NCBI GenBank assembly: GCA_013407085.1 | Contig: JACCGJ010011355.1 | Coordinates: forward strand, 1-64,000 | DNA length: 64,000 nt | Direction of reading: 5' to 3' | DNA from: Atriophallophorus winterbourni | Lineage: Eukaryota; Platyhelminthes; Trematoda; Plagiorchiida; Microphallidae | Shown here: in pieces, positions 11,400 through 23,639 of the stretch | How positions within the stretch are numbered: the first letter of the stretch is position 1 | Layout of the letters: each line of letters begins with the position of its first letter | Translations under genes and position numbers: made by a program | The notes under the pieces: generated by a model | The model's input: only the letters and a program-made list of their open reading frames with translations | Databases searched by the model: none | What the model was told of the DNA's origin: nothing

Positions 11400-12242
11400 G
11401 TCAATGTATGTAATACAATGTATAACCCGTCATGGTTTTATCGCACGCTTGCATGCGTGGATCGTGACCTATGGGTTAACCTGAGCATTTTCATGCCCAC
11501 GGCGAACTACCGTTTTAGCAGAGACCAAAATAAAGTTAACTCGGAAAAATGGGAAATGATTCGCTTGTTTTTGGCTCGCTTACCTTCTCTGAACTATACA
11601 TAACATTTCATGGGTATTATCATGTAACCAACATTTGCTACTTGTAACAGTATTCAATGTTAAGATTTGTCATTTGAATTGGAAGATGCATTCAATGAGC
11701 TCAAGATGAACAACGCTGTGGAGAGCAAAGGTTGATGGCTGTTTCAGAACATGATGCCTGAGTACTTCTGTGTATCAATCTGGAGGACAGCCCATATTTG
11801 TTTCATTGCAATCAGTCGAAAGGGGGCGATTAACTAATATCGCATGACTCAATCACCATCTTGGATATTACTGGTTCGAGTTGTGACGCTGGTTTTTGAG
11901 ATGCACTGTTGATGAGCTCTGAGAAAACGAACCTCAAGACAAGTAATGTTGTTAAAGTACTACGTTATCATTATTATTAGCAAAAGGATATGATGTGACC
12001 GAACATTTAAAAACTGTCAGATATTATTGGTATGTAATTGATGGGGATATGAGTATATTTGAGTATATTTGTCAGATATTTTTTTCATTATAAGGTCATG
12101 TTACACATCATGTCACAACGATTGACGTAGAGCTTCAGTCATGAAAGGCCCCGGTGACTTACGTAATAAAACAGTCTAACTACAGTGTTGTGCATAATTG
12201 ATTTGATATTTACTGCAGATATACGCTCGATTATTTTTACAG

Positions 12243-12435
12243 AAAAGTCTACAAAACACATGGTACTGACGAAACAGGTCACCAGCGTCTAACCTATCGA
12301 ATAACAGGAGATTATGGAGTAGCAAAATTACCGGGTACAACGAAGGATACTCCCATGACTTCTCGCTTGTCTTGTGTCAGACCGAGAAGATACGGAGAGA
12401 TTAAAGCCATGTTGTCAATAAAACGTGCATATCAA
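12243..12435 (+). CDS. Unknown gene, exon B
   Basis: The acceptor is strong (atttttacag before 12243) and so is the donor (CAA|GTAAGT at 12436). One base completes the codon from exon A, then 64 open codons follow: KVYKTHGTDETGHQ... RRYGEIKAMLSIKRAYQ. The basic stretch RPRRYGEIKAML looks like a real protein segment, but I do not recognise the family. It ends in phase 0, matching exon C. Confidence 0.6.
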
Positions 12436-12782
12436 GTAAGTTAAGAAGTTAAACACAAAGCAATATATATCTACATATATTATTAATAGTGTTTCAAGTT
12501 GAAAGAATTTTTGTCCTTCTTAATTTCGGCATGGGATCAGACTGACGAAATTTGTAAAGCTGTCAAATCACGTCATTCTATTAATCAATCCACTCCGAAC
12601 AGTAGTTTAATTCTCATAACCACGAATCTGTCCTACGTATAGTTTTCCGTTTCACATAGATCAACTCTTCAATTCACCAAGTGTGAATTTATTCCGAACC
12701 TTGATGACACCACAGATGTATCAACGTCATAAGACTTTCCATGTTCACCTAGTTGATTCAACATCCAACCCTGAATTTACAG

Positions 12783-13318
12783 GAAACCTCGAATGAAAAT
12801 CCGGAATGGACAGTGCATGATTTACTTCTTGGTCAGCAATGTGAACGAAGGTTGAATTGTCGGATCGCAAACCATTTGATCGAGCCCATCAAAATGATCA
12901 CCTACTCCCAGTTACCTGATCAAATGATCGCCAAACCTGGCCCCAAGCTAGAAGATGCATTTCAGTCAGCCAGTACATGCCACCTACACCTCAAACTCAT
13001 TTCACAACCTACCGGCAAACGCTATCGTGTTGTGCTCGCGACTAGCGAAATGATAAACCCTGAGGAGGATACATTTTTACAGGCACAATCCACAATTTTC
13101 ATGCAATTTTTGAGCAAAACCCACGTACCTGACGTGTGCGCGCGGTACTGTTGTGTGATCAATTTATCCAATACGCCTAGTGTCCTTCAGAACTCAATGG
13201 AGAGTAAACACTGTTTCCGCGAACTCGACATACCCATTGGCGCAGAGTTAGAACTATCGAGCTCTGAGAGACATCACAAACCAGAAGAGCTTGTTTCCGA
13301 ATTCGAAAGCCCAAAATG
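12783..13318 (+). CDS. Unknown gene, exon C
   Basis: The acceptor is gaatttacag (ends 12782) and the donor is AAAATG|GTTAGT at 13319. It has 178 codons plus two bases and continues exon B in phase 0. The product starts ETSNENPEWTVHDLL, contains a segment with several Cys and hydrophobic residues (CARYCCVINLS), and ends FESPKW/C. I see no transmembrane run and no recognised domain. The last TG joins the C of exon D to make Cys. Confidence 0.6.
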
Positions 13319-13769
13319 GTTAGTTCTTTTCTTCATAACCCATTTGTGAAGTACAATACAGTTTTGTGTAGATTTATATTCCTGTTCGTCTTTGACGCAG
13401 TGACAATCGAGTGATGACAAAGGCTTACTAGCGTGCGATACTCAGGCGTTACCTTGGTATCCCAACAGCGGCTGGTTGTATCGGTGCTGTGTTGAAATCA
13501 TGCAATTAACAGAAATCTTTGAACGTCTTTCGAAGCGTTGGATCAAGGTGGTACATTTGTTGGTTTCATAAGGAATTCTATTTTATTCGGTTTATAGTGT
13601 AGAGGGTGTATTAAGGAAGAGTATCAATCAACGCAGAAAACCGCTCTCCGTCCAACACAAGGGAATAAAGCGCCGAAAATTCCGACATCAACAATGGAAA
13701 ACCCAGAATGGTTCGTGTTTCGGAAGCATTGCATGAGGATGGTTTGAGTGTCAACCTTTTTGGAAACAG

Positions 13770-13949
13770 GAGCAGGTGCAGTACATCAGCAGCTGTTGAC
13801 GGATATGCAATTCGCCAAGCTCGAGTCCAATGTGGAGATGGCTAACATTTAACCACTTACACGAAATCGCTTGACAAATCAGTTTTGTGATAACCGGCAT
13901 AGGCAAGCTGTTGACTTTGTTGTGATTACGAGATTCACTTATAAACGTT

Positions 13950-13984
<35 letters not shown>

Positions 13985-14090
13985 GGATGGGTGTGTGGGC
14001 ACCACAATACATTGGTCTTTTATAAGCGCCTCGAACGCTTGGCCAGGAATCACTTTTTGATTCTGTATTTGAACATCGCGGTACTTTATA
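13770..14090 (-). repeat. SINE-like repeat with (GT)n
   Basis: This lies inside the intron between exons C and D. It includes a block (atgcaattcgccaagctcgag... cgcttgacaaatcagtt) also found near 42110, 47960 and 52555, and then a copy of the abundant repeat family (accacaatacattgg... tttgaacatcg). Confidence 0.6.
13952..13980. repeat. (GT)n microsatellite
   Basis: About 14.5 uninterrupted GT units inside a dispersed repeat in an intron. Confidence 0.95.
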
Positions 14091-14214
14091 AGAAACCTAT
14101 ATAACTTTGTTTAATATTTTCCTACTGTTTCCAGGCTCACTGAAACTGTTCGTGACCGATCCGGGAATCATAATAATTAAAAAAGAAAGTTCGTAATGAA
14201 TCCGTGAGAGCAGT

Positions 14215-14285
14215 TTATTGGTAACGTTTCGCTTCAGACTCAGAAGCTTCTTCAGACCAGGGGTGTCAGTACGAACAGAGATCAA
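14215..14285 (-). repeat. Short dispersed repeat (family C)
   Basis: The block ggtaacgtttcgcttcagac, followed by tcagaagcttcttcagacca, is partly repeated near 21018-21060 and, in reverse, near 61578-61610. The element class is unclear. Confidence 0.4.
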
Positions 14286-14905
14286 GCGTAAATTTCATTC
14301 ACCTGACCAATCCTGAGCTGGTTAAGAACTATACAGGCCATGGTGAATGCTGCGCTCGGTAAGATAGACAGACGCGACCAATATCAACTGACGCACCACC
14401 ACCCCTACGTGCCTCCATTGTTTTGGTCTTGACAGGTATGAATGACATCGGCTGACAGATTAGGTCGATTGCGTAATCGGTGCGTACATTAGGGGTCACG
14501 CACGGTAATGCTTATCCGCTGCAGAACCGAACGCCAGATTGTGGAGATATCAGACCCATCCCCGTGTTATCAGCCTTTGTTACATCAACCGCCTCAGCGT
14601 GAAGTCGTTCCATGTAAGGGATTTTCATAAAAGTTCTCAAAATGATCCGAAAACAAACAGCAGCTTCGTTTTTCATGTCATCTTCCTTCTAACGTTGATT
14701 TCAACATTTGCGATGCACGCGTTCATATAGCTAAGCTTAGTGTGCAATGAAAACAGTAGTTTTGTGAGAGGTTTATATGTAAAATGACGATACATTTCTT
14801 GCCTAATATTTACTAGATATCTCGCATAATGTTTCAAGCTTGAACATTATCGTTTTAATAAACCTTAGCTTTGCATTGAACACTGGCTTACTTGTATAAT
14901 TTCAG

Positions 14906-15425
14906 CTATTTAACCCATATGAAGTGCCATGAATTTTCACCGTCCCAACAAAAACCAAATCTATTGTATCCGACAAGGGTTTTAGCAAAAACTTATTCAG
15001 ATCTTTCGGAATTTTCCCCGGGCATGAACGCGAAGCCAATCCATAATTGTTGCTACCAGCTGGTTTCTGAGGATTCAAAACAATCCCGGGCAAGCGATTC
15101 CCTTCAAACGAATCAGGAGATGGATGATGATGACAAAAACGAAACCATCTCGAGTCATACATTCACATCCTCGGTGGCCATTTTGTTCAACGATGATATG
15201 GAAAGCATGTATAGTTCAGAGAACGGACCAATCAATTATTACGAGCTTAATATGAGCGATTTTGAAGTGTTACAACGCCAAAGGCGTCTGAAGGCGATGG
15301 AAGGATCTCAAGAAAACACCAACGAGAGCTCGATCGGACTGGATGCATTTTCTCTAATTCGCTCTGCACCAACATGCCTACCATCAACGTTGGATGCTAC
15401 AATGAGCAAAAATAAGATGGTGTAA
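14906..15425 (+). CDS. Unknown gene, terminal exon D
   Basis: The acceptor is tataatttcag (ends 14905). The exon begins with the base that completes TG|C and runs open to a TAA at 15423-15425. The C-terminal 172 residues are acidic and Ser-rich: EMDDDDKNETISSH, VAILFNDDMESMY, YYELNMSDFEVLQRQRRLK. This composition suggests a disordered cytoplasmic or nuclear tail. Three phase-compatible junctions (A-B, B-C, C-D) are the main support for a real gene. No homologue is recognised. Confidence 0.6.
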
Positions 15426-15429
15426 TCAA

Positions 15430-16311
15430 GTGAGTTTTATGGAAAAAATCAAGATTTAAGGTACAAAAGCAAACAGCTCTTACGAAGAATATGCGTAAAC
15501 TCTGCTAATTCTCCTGCGAGTTGAAACTAAGTTCAATGTAATCTATAGCGTCAATGAACTTGTTAAGACAACGTTTCAACCGTGCTTCCTTGAGATGTGC
15601 AATTTGACACGTTGTGGGGAGCAAAACACGAGGCTATTCCGCATGAGCGGTTTCAATTTTCGTCTCCTTCAATGGCGGATGACAAGCTGTGGTATGACTA
15701 CTTTAATCGTTTTATAGGGGAGACCTTGTCTTAGCATGACGGTATTTAGCTGAAGTGTAGATATTACCTTTCATATGAAAGGTAGCACAAATCACTTGCC
15801 AAATTGATATTCGTTAAAGTGGCGCAAGCTACTTCTCTACCCATGATGCTCGGACTTAAGCAATGTATGATGAATGCAAAAAAGGTTCACTTACAATGAA
15901 GGATTACTAACAGATTAAGCACATATGTCAGCAACTAAATCTCAAATTACATGTGATTAGACATGGTTTGTGTGGCAGAACGATAATGGTCCTAATTGAA
16001 GCGTGTGATAAGCACTGCATACAACCTTTTTTCACATTCTAAAAGGGCATCGGGCGTCAAAAGGCTGGGAGATACATGGCTAGTTCTGGTTACCACTTTT
16101 ATGAAGTTTGCTTCAAGTAATTAGCAACAAACACTGATTTCATTTATTTTCAAGTAGACTCGGTTGACGTGAATATCATAATGTAAAAGTGGACAAAATG
16201 AAGTACCCTCCAAACTGACATAATACACCGCGAATGTGGCGTTATCACGCCAGATGAAATGATGTTTGTAAGCACTAAATAGACTAACTTCAGTATGTAT
16301 TTAAATTCAAA
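15430..16311. other. 3' flank of unknown gene, nothing recognised
   Basis: Noncoding, AT-rich sequence between the stop codon of the plus-strand gene and the tail of a minus-strand LINE. It presumably includes the gene's 3' UTR. No confident poly(A) site was chosen. Confidence 0.4.
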
Positions 16312-17130
16312 CTAATTCAAAGTTTTAATGGTCCAAAAAGCAAATTCTTTACAGTAACCACAGGTTAAAAATATAGGGAAGCATAAAAACAACACAAATG
16401 TTCTACTAATATGGAAAGTCAGCATGTGTAGTCAGGTTGGATTTGGTCAACATATAATTGTCAAGTTCGGCCTTGAACATGTTCAGGCTTGATGCCCAAA
16501 TGATATGTGGGGGCAGAGAGTTTCATATAAAACAAACTCGCACAGCAAAGGAAAACGTTCGACAATTTGATCTGGAGTGTGGAATAATTAACTTGTAGCC
16601 ATGCGATCTGCTACCACATGCTTCTTGCCAATGAAACAGGTGTTCAAGTGGGTGATCCACTGTATGCGGAATGTTGAACAGCAGGATCAAGTCATCCCTG
16701 AGACGACGGTACGAAAAGTCAAAGAGGTTTAGAGTTGCAATCCTCTCCTCGTATGGCCTGTTATATAGTCCGGTCACCAGTTTTGTAGCACGGTGGTATA
16801 CGCGTTGCAGCAAGGTCATGTCCTTTTGTAACCACGGCGACCATGATTGATCAGTGTACTCCATTGTTGGTCTGATATAGGTGTTAATTATCCGTGGGAG
16901 TATCTGCTTTGTGATAATACCGAAGATCCTTCTGAGCAATGCTAAGCTTTGGCAGGACTTTTTGTATACAACAGAACACTGCCGTGAAGACTTCAAGTTA
17001 CCGCTAATCCACACACCCATGTCTTTCTCTTCCGTAACCCATGAAAGTTGCTGAGATCCCAGAGAGTGTGTGATTTCGAATGAATTACCGACGTTTAACA
17101 TTTTACATTTTGAGATGTTGAATGGTCGTT
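16312..17130 (-). mobile_element. CR1-like LINE 3' fragment
   Basis: The long minus-strand ORF 17101-16523 covers the RT thumb and C-terminal region: MLNVGNSFEITHSLGS, EEKDMGVWISGNLK, PTMEYTDQSWSPWL, RVYHRATKLV, PYEERIATLNLFDFSYRRL and IPHSRSNCR. The frame breaks just before the end, at CFI. The tail near 16312-16345 has TTTTTGGACCATTAAAA. At 192 codons this is the longest intact LINE frame here, so the copy is relatively young, but it is 5' truncated. Confidence 0.85.
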
Positions 17131-17514
17131 ACCATATTGTCCAGTAGATCCGTGTTGTTGTTGTCGCACAACCGTAGCAATTAATTTTCTGCTTGTAGAA
17201 TAAGTGGAATCTAAATGGTCAGCAGGTACTTTCTAAATGCGTGCCTTGATTAATAAAATGCACTGTAGAATGTTAGGCTTAAAAATCCCATTTAGTTCTT
17301 ATACTTCATGTACGTGGATTGAACTTTGTTTCCAATCGATTTTGTGTCTTCAATTTTCACGTGAATTGAATGCAAAGACTTCCAGTGGTGTTTTCTCGCG
17401 GCTAGTGGATTCTAATTTAATCTCCTACACATTCTATTATTTGCCACCCAACATAATACAGTTCACATTCCACGGATTAGATGATATTCAAAAACGCTCA
17501 TTTGCTTGCATTTC

Positions 17515-17600
17515 CATCATACACACCCAACCCCCAGGTCCGGTTTCCTGCTGTTTGCACTCATCAGGTGGGATCAGTAAAATCAGGATCAGAGGAGGAT
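17515..17600 (+). repeat. SINE-like repeat family A, partial
   Basis: It shares cggtttcctgctgtttgca followed by ctcatcaggtgg, agtaa and atcagga with the family described at 63640-63895. Confidence 0.55.
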
Positions 17601-17604
17601 GATA

Positions 17605-19495
17605 TTCACTTATTTTGAACGCGGAATACTTTGATTTCGAAATTTGTGTTCAAGGCTTTTTCGGTTTATGTGTTGCGTCAACCCACAAGACTAATAAGGT
17701 GCTTGCTAAGTTTGTCGGTGTTCAAATTAAATTAGGGAAGCTCAATTTTTCGAATAGCTATCGTGCATGGGCCATGCACGGAATATTTGACCTGGTCGTT
17801 CCTTGGATGGTCAATGTTTAATATACGTCTCTTTCTTTTCTCTTCAGTTCCAGACTGGTGCTCACATGTAGGGTGTTTCCTCTCTATTCTTAAAAGGTGG
17901 TCCGTGTATGTCTCCTTCTGGAATATATCACCTTTAAGGTGAGCATTGTTTGTCCTCCAAAAGCAAACGTCGAGAAATTGTATCCACTCATTGCTTTAAT
18001 TAATCTTGTCAATTGTACTTAATTGAACAGAACGCTGCCATGCAACCCACTAATGAAACTTTCCCAACCTACAAGGCAAAATAGGAGAATATCTCACAAA
18101 TAGCATCCAATACATAGGCTAGATTTTTCCCCATTGGATCAACGCATAGATTAATGGCCCATCATTTCAATATCGCAAAAATTAAAATTTCTTTCTCGAA
18201 TTTTTTTTCAGCAACGGGACTCAGCTGCATCAACCGTTAAACATCCGGTTCGGGTGCACTTGTAAACTAATTTTTACCAAAAAAACAGAAAGATTTTGAG
18301 CAGCAATAACTGACGGACTTTCTGTAAATTTTCATTGAGAATTAAAAATACATGGTTTAACTCGGCTCGCATCTTTGATGTAATCATTTAATAAATGGTC
18401 AAGTGTTCTTTCTTTGGGTTATAAATTGAATATTTTCTGATTTCTTAGTCCTTTGGGGATCAAACAGTAGTGGAAATCGTGTTCTAAGGAGCACATTGAT
18501 TGGTAGATTTATTTAATGGCGGAATATTTTAAAGGTTTCAAACAAATTAGATAAAAACATCGACATAAAATTTGGAAAATATTTGAGAACCGCTCAACTC
18601 TAGAGACGACATTTTATGGCAAGCAAATGAACCCACCTATTCGAAAAATGTCGTGGTTGTTGATCGACTAAGGCCTTTTGGTAGATATATGGCATTAGGC
18701 ATGAAACAGAGTTACTTCTGCAATTGAGAAAATAGTAATAAAGATAGTCTGGTAGAAAAATGAAGTTGCTTCGGATGCTAAATATTGCTGTCTCCAGGAA
18801 AAAATAAAGTCTGGTAGATAGGTGAAAGATAGTAAAATGAGCGAAAATCGGTCACATGATAGGTGGGACTACTAGCAACTACGAAGAGACTACACTAGTT
18901 TGTGCCCCATTAGCTCAAACTCATACAAGTGTTATGCACCTCTAGTTTCATTATTTTGATTCTCGGAACAAATCCATCGTCTACCGATGAGTGAAGCTGA
19001 ATGGGCGACTTCACTTCCGACTTAGCGGCGCAAGTGGGTGTTACCACGTTATGTAGATTTCAGTGAACCACCATTGGATACATTCAAATCGTTGCTCGTT
19101 TCTAAGTGGACTTGATTTGGTGAAATTTTGGAATTTTCTCCTAAGAATTAGTATATAGTTAGGATGCAGTATCGAATGAAGAAGTGCTTGCTAAATCTGG
19201 TTTACAGAGTATGTTCCATTGGTCCACAAGAGTGCTCTATACGCTTGCTGGAACCTATTCTAAAAGATATACTCTGTGCACAGTTTAAGTTCAGCGCTAG
19301 ACCTTTAGGCGATCCACGCTTCGCTACAAAATCGTTTAAAAAAGTGATACGAGAACTCTTGACATTGACTTACGAGTTGTAAAAATTTGCTCTAAACCAC
19401 ATACTTAAGCGGCACAGTGTCAGACGTCATTTTTAGGCTGGCGAAAAATTAATCGGTATTGTTTTCTTTTTTTGAACATACATCACACACATTGC
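17605..19495. other. Intergenic, nothing recognised
   Basis: AT-rich sequence. Small ORFs at 17615-17821 and 19164-19382 have no motif and no splice-site support. Confidence 0.4.
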
Positions 19496-19499
19496 ATTG

Positions 19500-19690
19500 C
19501 AAATGCTCCTGATCGGCCGCGAACTGAATGTCACTCTGGACGCTGCGGTAGAGATAGTTCCCCGAAACGGATGTTCAGTAATTTGAAACACTGCGAATCA
19601 GTAAATCATCTTGCTCTTGCGATGTATGTCAATGGTTGGCATCGAACGAAGGATGCCATGAAACAGTACAATTATATTACAAGCTTTTAC
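19500..19690 (+). mobile_element. RTE-like LINE 3' end, diverged
   Basis: The reading frame has GRCGRDSSPKRMFSNLKHC, which lines up with the zinc-finger-like C-terminus of the copies at 50104, 52640 and 54245 (CGRD, then Ser/Arg, then His/Leu-Lys-x-Cys). The following atcgaacgaaggatgccat matches their tails. Confidence 0.5.
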
Positions 19691-20224
19691 TACACGAATA
19701 GGTCGAAGAGAAGTCAACTTAGTTTCTAGTTCAACACGAAATCAATCGTGAAGACGAGATCATGAATATTAACAACTTTAGGAGCACGTGCTATATCATC
19801 ATCACACACGACTATATTTCCCTCGGCAATCAAGGATCGGTAAGATGGATAATTATATCGATTTATCGAGAGGATGGTATGCATTTTCCATCACGACATC
19901 GCGAGACTTAACCCGGTTAACGAAAACCAATCTGCCGGGTTACTTCGCTTGATTTCGGTAAACGAGGCCACAAAGCGAATGTAATTGTTTTCAACTCAAA
20001 GTTGCCATTTGATTCATCCTCTACCGGTCGATGTTAACCATAGATGTACACCACAAGCGCATAGCGATCTCATGTTCCACGTTAAACACTGCTAAGCTGT
20101 ATTTAATTAAAGTATGATCCAAGTTTGAAAACTCTTGGTTTATTTTATGTGAACAAATTGAGATAGTACACAGTGAAAGGATCCGAAACGAGCAAAGTAT
20201 TCAATGGTGGTGACAAAGATTAAC

Positions 20225-20890
20225 CACGAGTTTGCACAGTTTGGAATTCCCTACCTTCCGATTTCGTAAGCTCAAACTGTTTATCTATATTCAAATCAAA
20301 ACTTGACGATTATATGAGAGCAAATCCGAATTTTGCCCCAAACTATTAATGAACTATCATCGAAGAAAGGTTGAAAAATCTAAAGCTCCCCACCCCCCTT
20401 CAACGTAGACTTCGAAGTGACGTTATCATTACTTACAAAATATTGAATACTCCAGATCATCCACTCAAACATTTGTTCAAATCAGGAATTACACGTAGCC
20501 ACTCAGCAGCACTACAAATTCCCCATTCCCGTTCTAATTGTCGCCGATATTTCTATTCGGTACGTGTCTGTTTCCTGTGGAATGCCCTTCCCGAAGCAAT
20601 TATCACCTCTCCCTGTATCCAAACATTCATTCGAACCTTGGACACTTATTTGTTACATAACGATTTGACGATGCCTGTGTATTGACTCAGGGTAAGCATA
20701 TTACTTGACTCCAGTGACATCGTATAATTGTTTTTTATATTTACTATGATATGCTAATTGTGAAGCTATGTGCTTTTTATGACCATAAATTCTTGAATAT
20801 TCTTGAATCTTTTTTAATCGTCCCTTTGAATTTGATTATATTGTGGTTATTTTCAACCATTAATCTTGAATCTTGAATCTTGAAATAGTT
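20225..20890 (+). mobile_element. CR1-like LINE 3' ends, two pieces
   Basis: A short piece at 20230-20350 gives VWNSLPSDFVSS. The 20371-20685 ORF follows with [41 protein letters not shown] and LWNALPE. The tail is CTTTTTATGACCATAAATTC with TTGAATATTCTTGAATCTT, and extra TTGAATC repeats reach 20885. Confidence 0.8.
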
Positions 20891-21589
20891 CAGCAATTTA
20901 ATGTGTCCCCAAATATGAGGTACGGTATATTTTAACTGTATTAAATATCTGAGCACCAAGATCCATATTCGTCAAAGGAAAATTCGTTTACAGTGAAAAT
21001 GAAATTTGAATTCAGCTTTTGGTAACTTTTCGCATGCGACACAGAAGCTTCGTCGGACCAATGGTGATAGTCAAAACACGTAACGTTATTAAATAGCACT
21101 CCATCAATCAACTCTAATTAGTCTAACCACTAAACAGCCGATTGAAATCCTATGGATGACAAGACACGTAAACGAACACCCATTGTTTATACTGATTTAG
21201 GTATCGAATAATCATTTATTAATTTATTTAAATTGGTCAGCATGCGTTTCATTTGTTCTCATAGGCCCATGAGTCTAGTGCGTGCATCTCCAGTTTCGTT
21301 AATACGAATATGTGGAGGTGGTCCGCTTTCATCGACTGGTAATTGGCGTTCACAATTATTTCTTCTGCGATTTTTGACACTTATTCGCAACAGTTTGTGA
21401 TTGACATCTGAAATAAGCAAACACACAGACAACCACGACTAGATTCGAATCTGAAACGTCCGGTTGAACATCAGGGCCCAATGTGCCACCAAGTAAGCAT
21501 AATACAGAGGTTATCGTTGGCCTCTTTCGGTGATGTCGCCCATAGACGTTCATCACACGCGGGTATCAAGTTTTCATGCTCCCCAGCTT

Positions 21590-21800
21590 TTGGAATGACC
21601 AAAAGTTCGATTCTGGAGGAACAATCTCCCCTATAGCGCTCGCAGCGAATGGCAGTACACGATCAATCGGCGTCCGTTGAACGACGACGGCGTGATCTAC
21701 GAAGAGCAACCGAGAGCAGTATCTCGTGTTCTCCGGATCGCAGACGACTCTTCACACAATGGATCCAAAGTTAGCGAAAGAGAGGGCTACGTGAAATACA
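21590..21800 (-). mobile_element. RTE-like LINE 3' end, diverged
   Basis: The minus strand matches the C-terminal zinc-finger block of the 52640-53005 copy: ggcgtgatctacg, gctcgcagcgaatgg and the ggaggaacaatctc region (Cys-x2-Cys-Gly-Arg-like). It also covers the preceding Arg-rich stretch. It is degraded by stops. Confidence 0.5.
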
Positions 21801-22904
21801 CTGGGTTTAACGTGAACCAAGTTTGCTCAAATCAATGCCCCAAGATTCGTGTCCAACCAGTGTATGAAGGTGGGGCATCCAGTTTACACGTTCCTTAACC
21901 TTTACCGACTATTTTTGAAATTTCAAGAAAGTTTAGGCCTGGACAAGGTTAGAGTTTATGATTGGTGTGCTCGCTTATCTACCATCTCATGCAATGTTAA
22001 TAAATGCTGCCTTACCTATGTACGCACGTTTAATTTTGATATGGAAATGCCAACTTGTCAGGAATATTAGCAGATTGAACGCCTTCCAGAGGGGTTGACT
22101 ACTAGGCCGATAACACTGACTTTTCAGGATGTGATCCTCAGATAATGATAATAATAATGAACTTGCAACTCCCGAATCTTGAAGCTATACGGTACAATGC
22201 TCCTTGTAAATAACATTTCCAAAACTGAAGCGGATCGCTCTCTTAGTAAACATAACTCTACATGAGCAATTTGATTTTAGCTGTCTCACGTATTGACTAG
22301 AATGTTCAGCGTATAAGCAAAGCAGTTGTGGCGCGTTTTGACATTCATAGCGAGATTTCACTACATTTTCACTGACGAATATGTAGGCTAGGCTGTTTTG
22401 CGTTTGCAAAAAATACTTGATAACTGTTGTGTGCGTATACGTTTTCAAATTCGATATTAGTATAGCATCATTTGTTTTGAAGATTGCCTAGATGCGTTAA
22501 GACTACAAATTCATAACCTGAATAAAATTCTATCGGTTACCGGCTGTCAGTGATGGTTCAAACAAGTTGTAAGACTGTTGCTGTAAAGTTATAAGAGGAG
22601 TATTTTGTTAAAAAGCGATGACGGAGGCTTAAATAGGCAGATAAGTGACCCTTTTTTGGCATTCAGATACAAACGACAGGGTACACCAACGCGCTATCCC
22701 AGGCTGGAAATATTCTTTTCGCCTTGTTGGAGCCCAAATAATCGGTATAAATAAGCGAGTGAAAAACTTAAAGGATGTTAACAAACACTTGTCTGTAGCA
22801 CGAACAGCATTTAGTGATAACCGGTTTGTGTGTTATGTTGTCTTAAAACTCGAAAAACGAGAGAATAGAAAATCACTGCAGCGAAACCGCTAACTACGAT
22901 TTAT
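21801..22904. other. Intergenic, nothing recognised
   Basis: AT-rich sequence with only short motif-free ORFs. Confidence 0.4.
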
Positions 22905-23632
22905 CATTTGTCAATGTTCGATGTAACATTTCGGTATTTGCGGACGACATAAAGATATGGCGCTACATTCGTGGTCCAGAAGACTGTCTGCTATTATAAA
23001 AAGATCTTGATACGCTTCACAGCTGGTCGCTGAAGAACAAACTGCCGTTTAGCTTCAACGAATGGAGGCTCGTGAATGTGGGGAATCGAGTAGAGTTCAC
23101 ATATCATACAGGTTCGCATGTACTTGAGAAATGCGATGAAGAAAAAGATTTGGCTGTCTGTATATGCTCCAAATTCTAAACCTTATTCCAAACTAACAGT
23201 GCCTTTAAAAACAGCAACACGTGTCCTAAATCTACTCAAACGGGTATTTGTGAAATTTTCGCCCAAGATATTCCCAAGGGTCATGAATACATACTTGAGA
23301 CCAGTCATGGAATACGGTGTGCAGTCATAGTCTCCGTGACTCAAGAAGGATGTGGAACTTATGCAGCGAATCTATCACCGCTCAACAAAACTAGTTCTCA
23401 GCATCCGAAACAAACCATATAAAGAAAGGATAGCTCAACTGAATCTGTTCGACTTTCCCTATTGACGAATCAGAGGAGATCTTATCTTACCTTACAAAAC
23501 GTTCCATACCCCGAACCATCCCTTACAGGGTTTATTCACGCGAAGGTATACGAGAAATTATTCGACCATCCTATGGTTGTTGTTGAGCTTGTTGCTTTTT
23601 AGACCATTAAAAACCTTGAATAACCTTGAATG
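22905..23632 (+). mobile_element. CR1-like LINE RT fragment with 3' tail
   Basis: Same subfamily as the 1800-4680 copy. From 22915 it encodes RCNISVFADDIKIW (intact F-A-D-D catalytic box), LHSWSLKNKLPF, VMEYGVQS and RIYHRSTKLVLSIRN, then the tail GCTTTTTAGACCATTAAAAA with CCTTGAATAACCTTGAATG. Stops and frame changes break it. It lies 1.9 kb beyond the ankyrin stop codon. Confidence 0.85.
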
Positions 23633-23639
23633 TTTCTTT

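Noticed and set aside
13598..13710. Extra exon between exons C and D of the plus-strand gene
   Set aside because: It has an acceptor (tttatag) and an open frame, but its 113 bp would break the phase into exon D, while direct joining of C to D is in frame. It may be an unused or poison exon.
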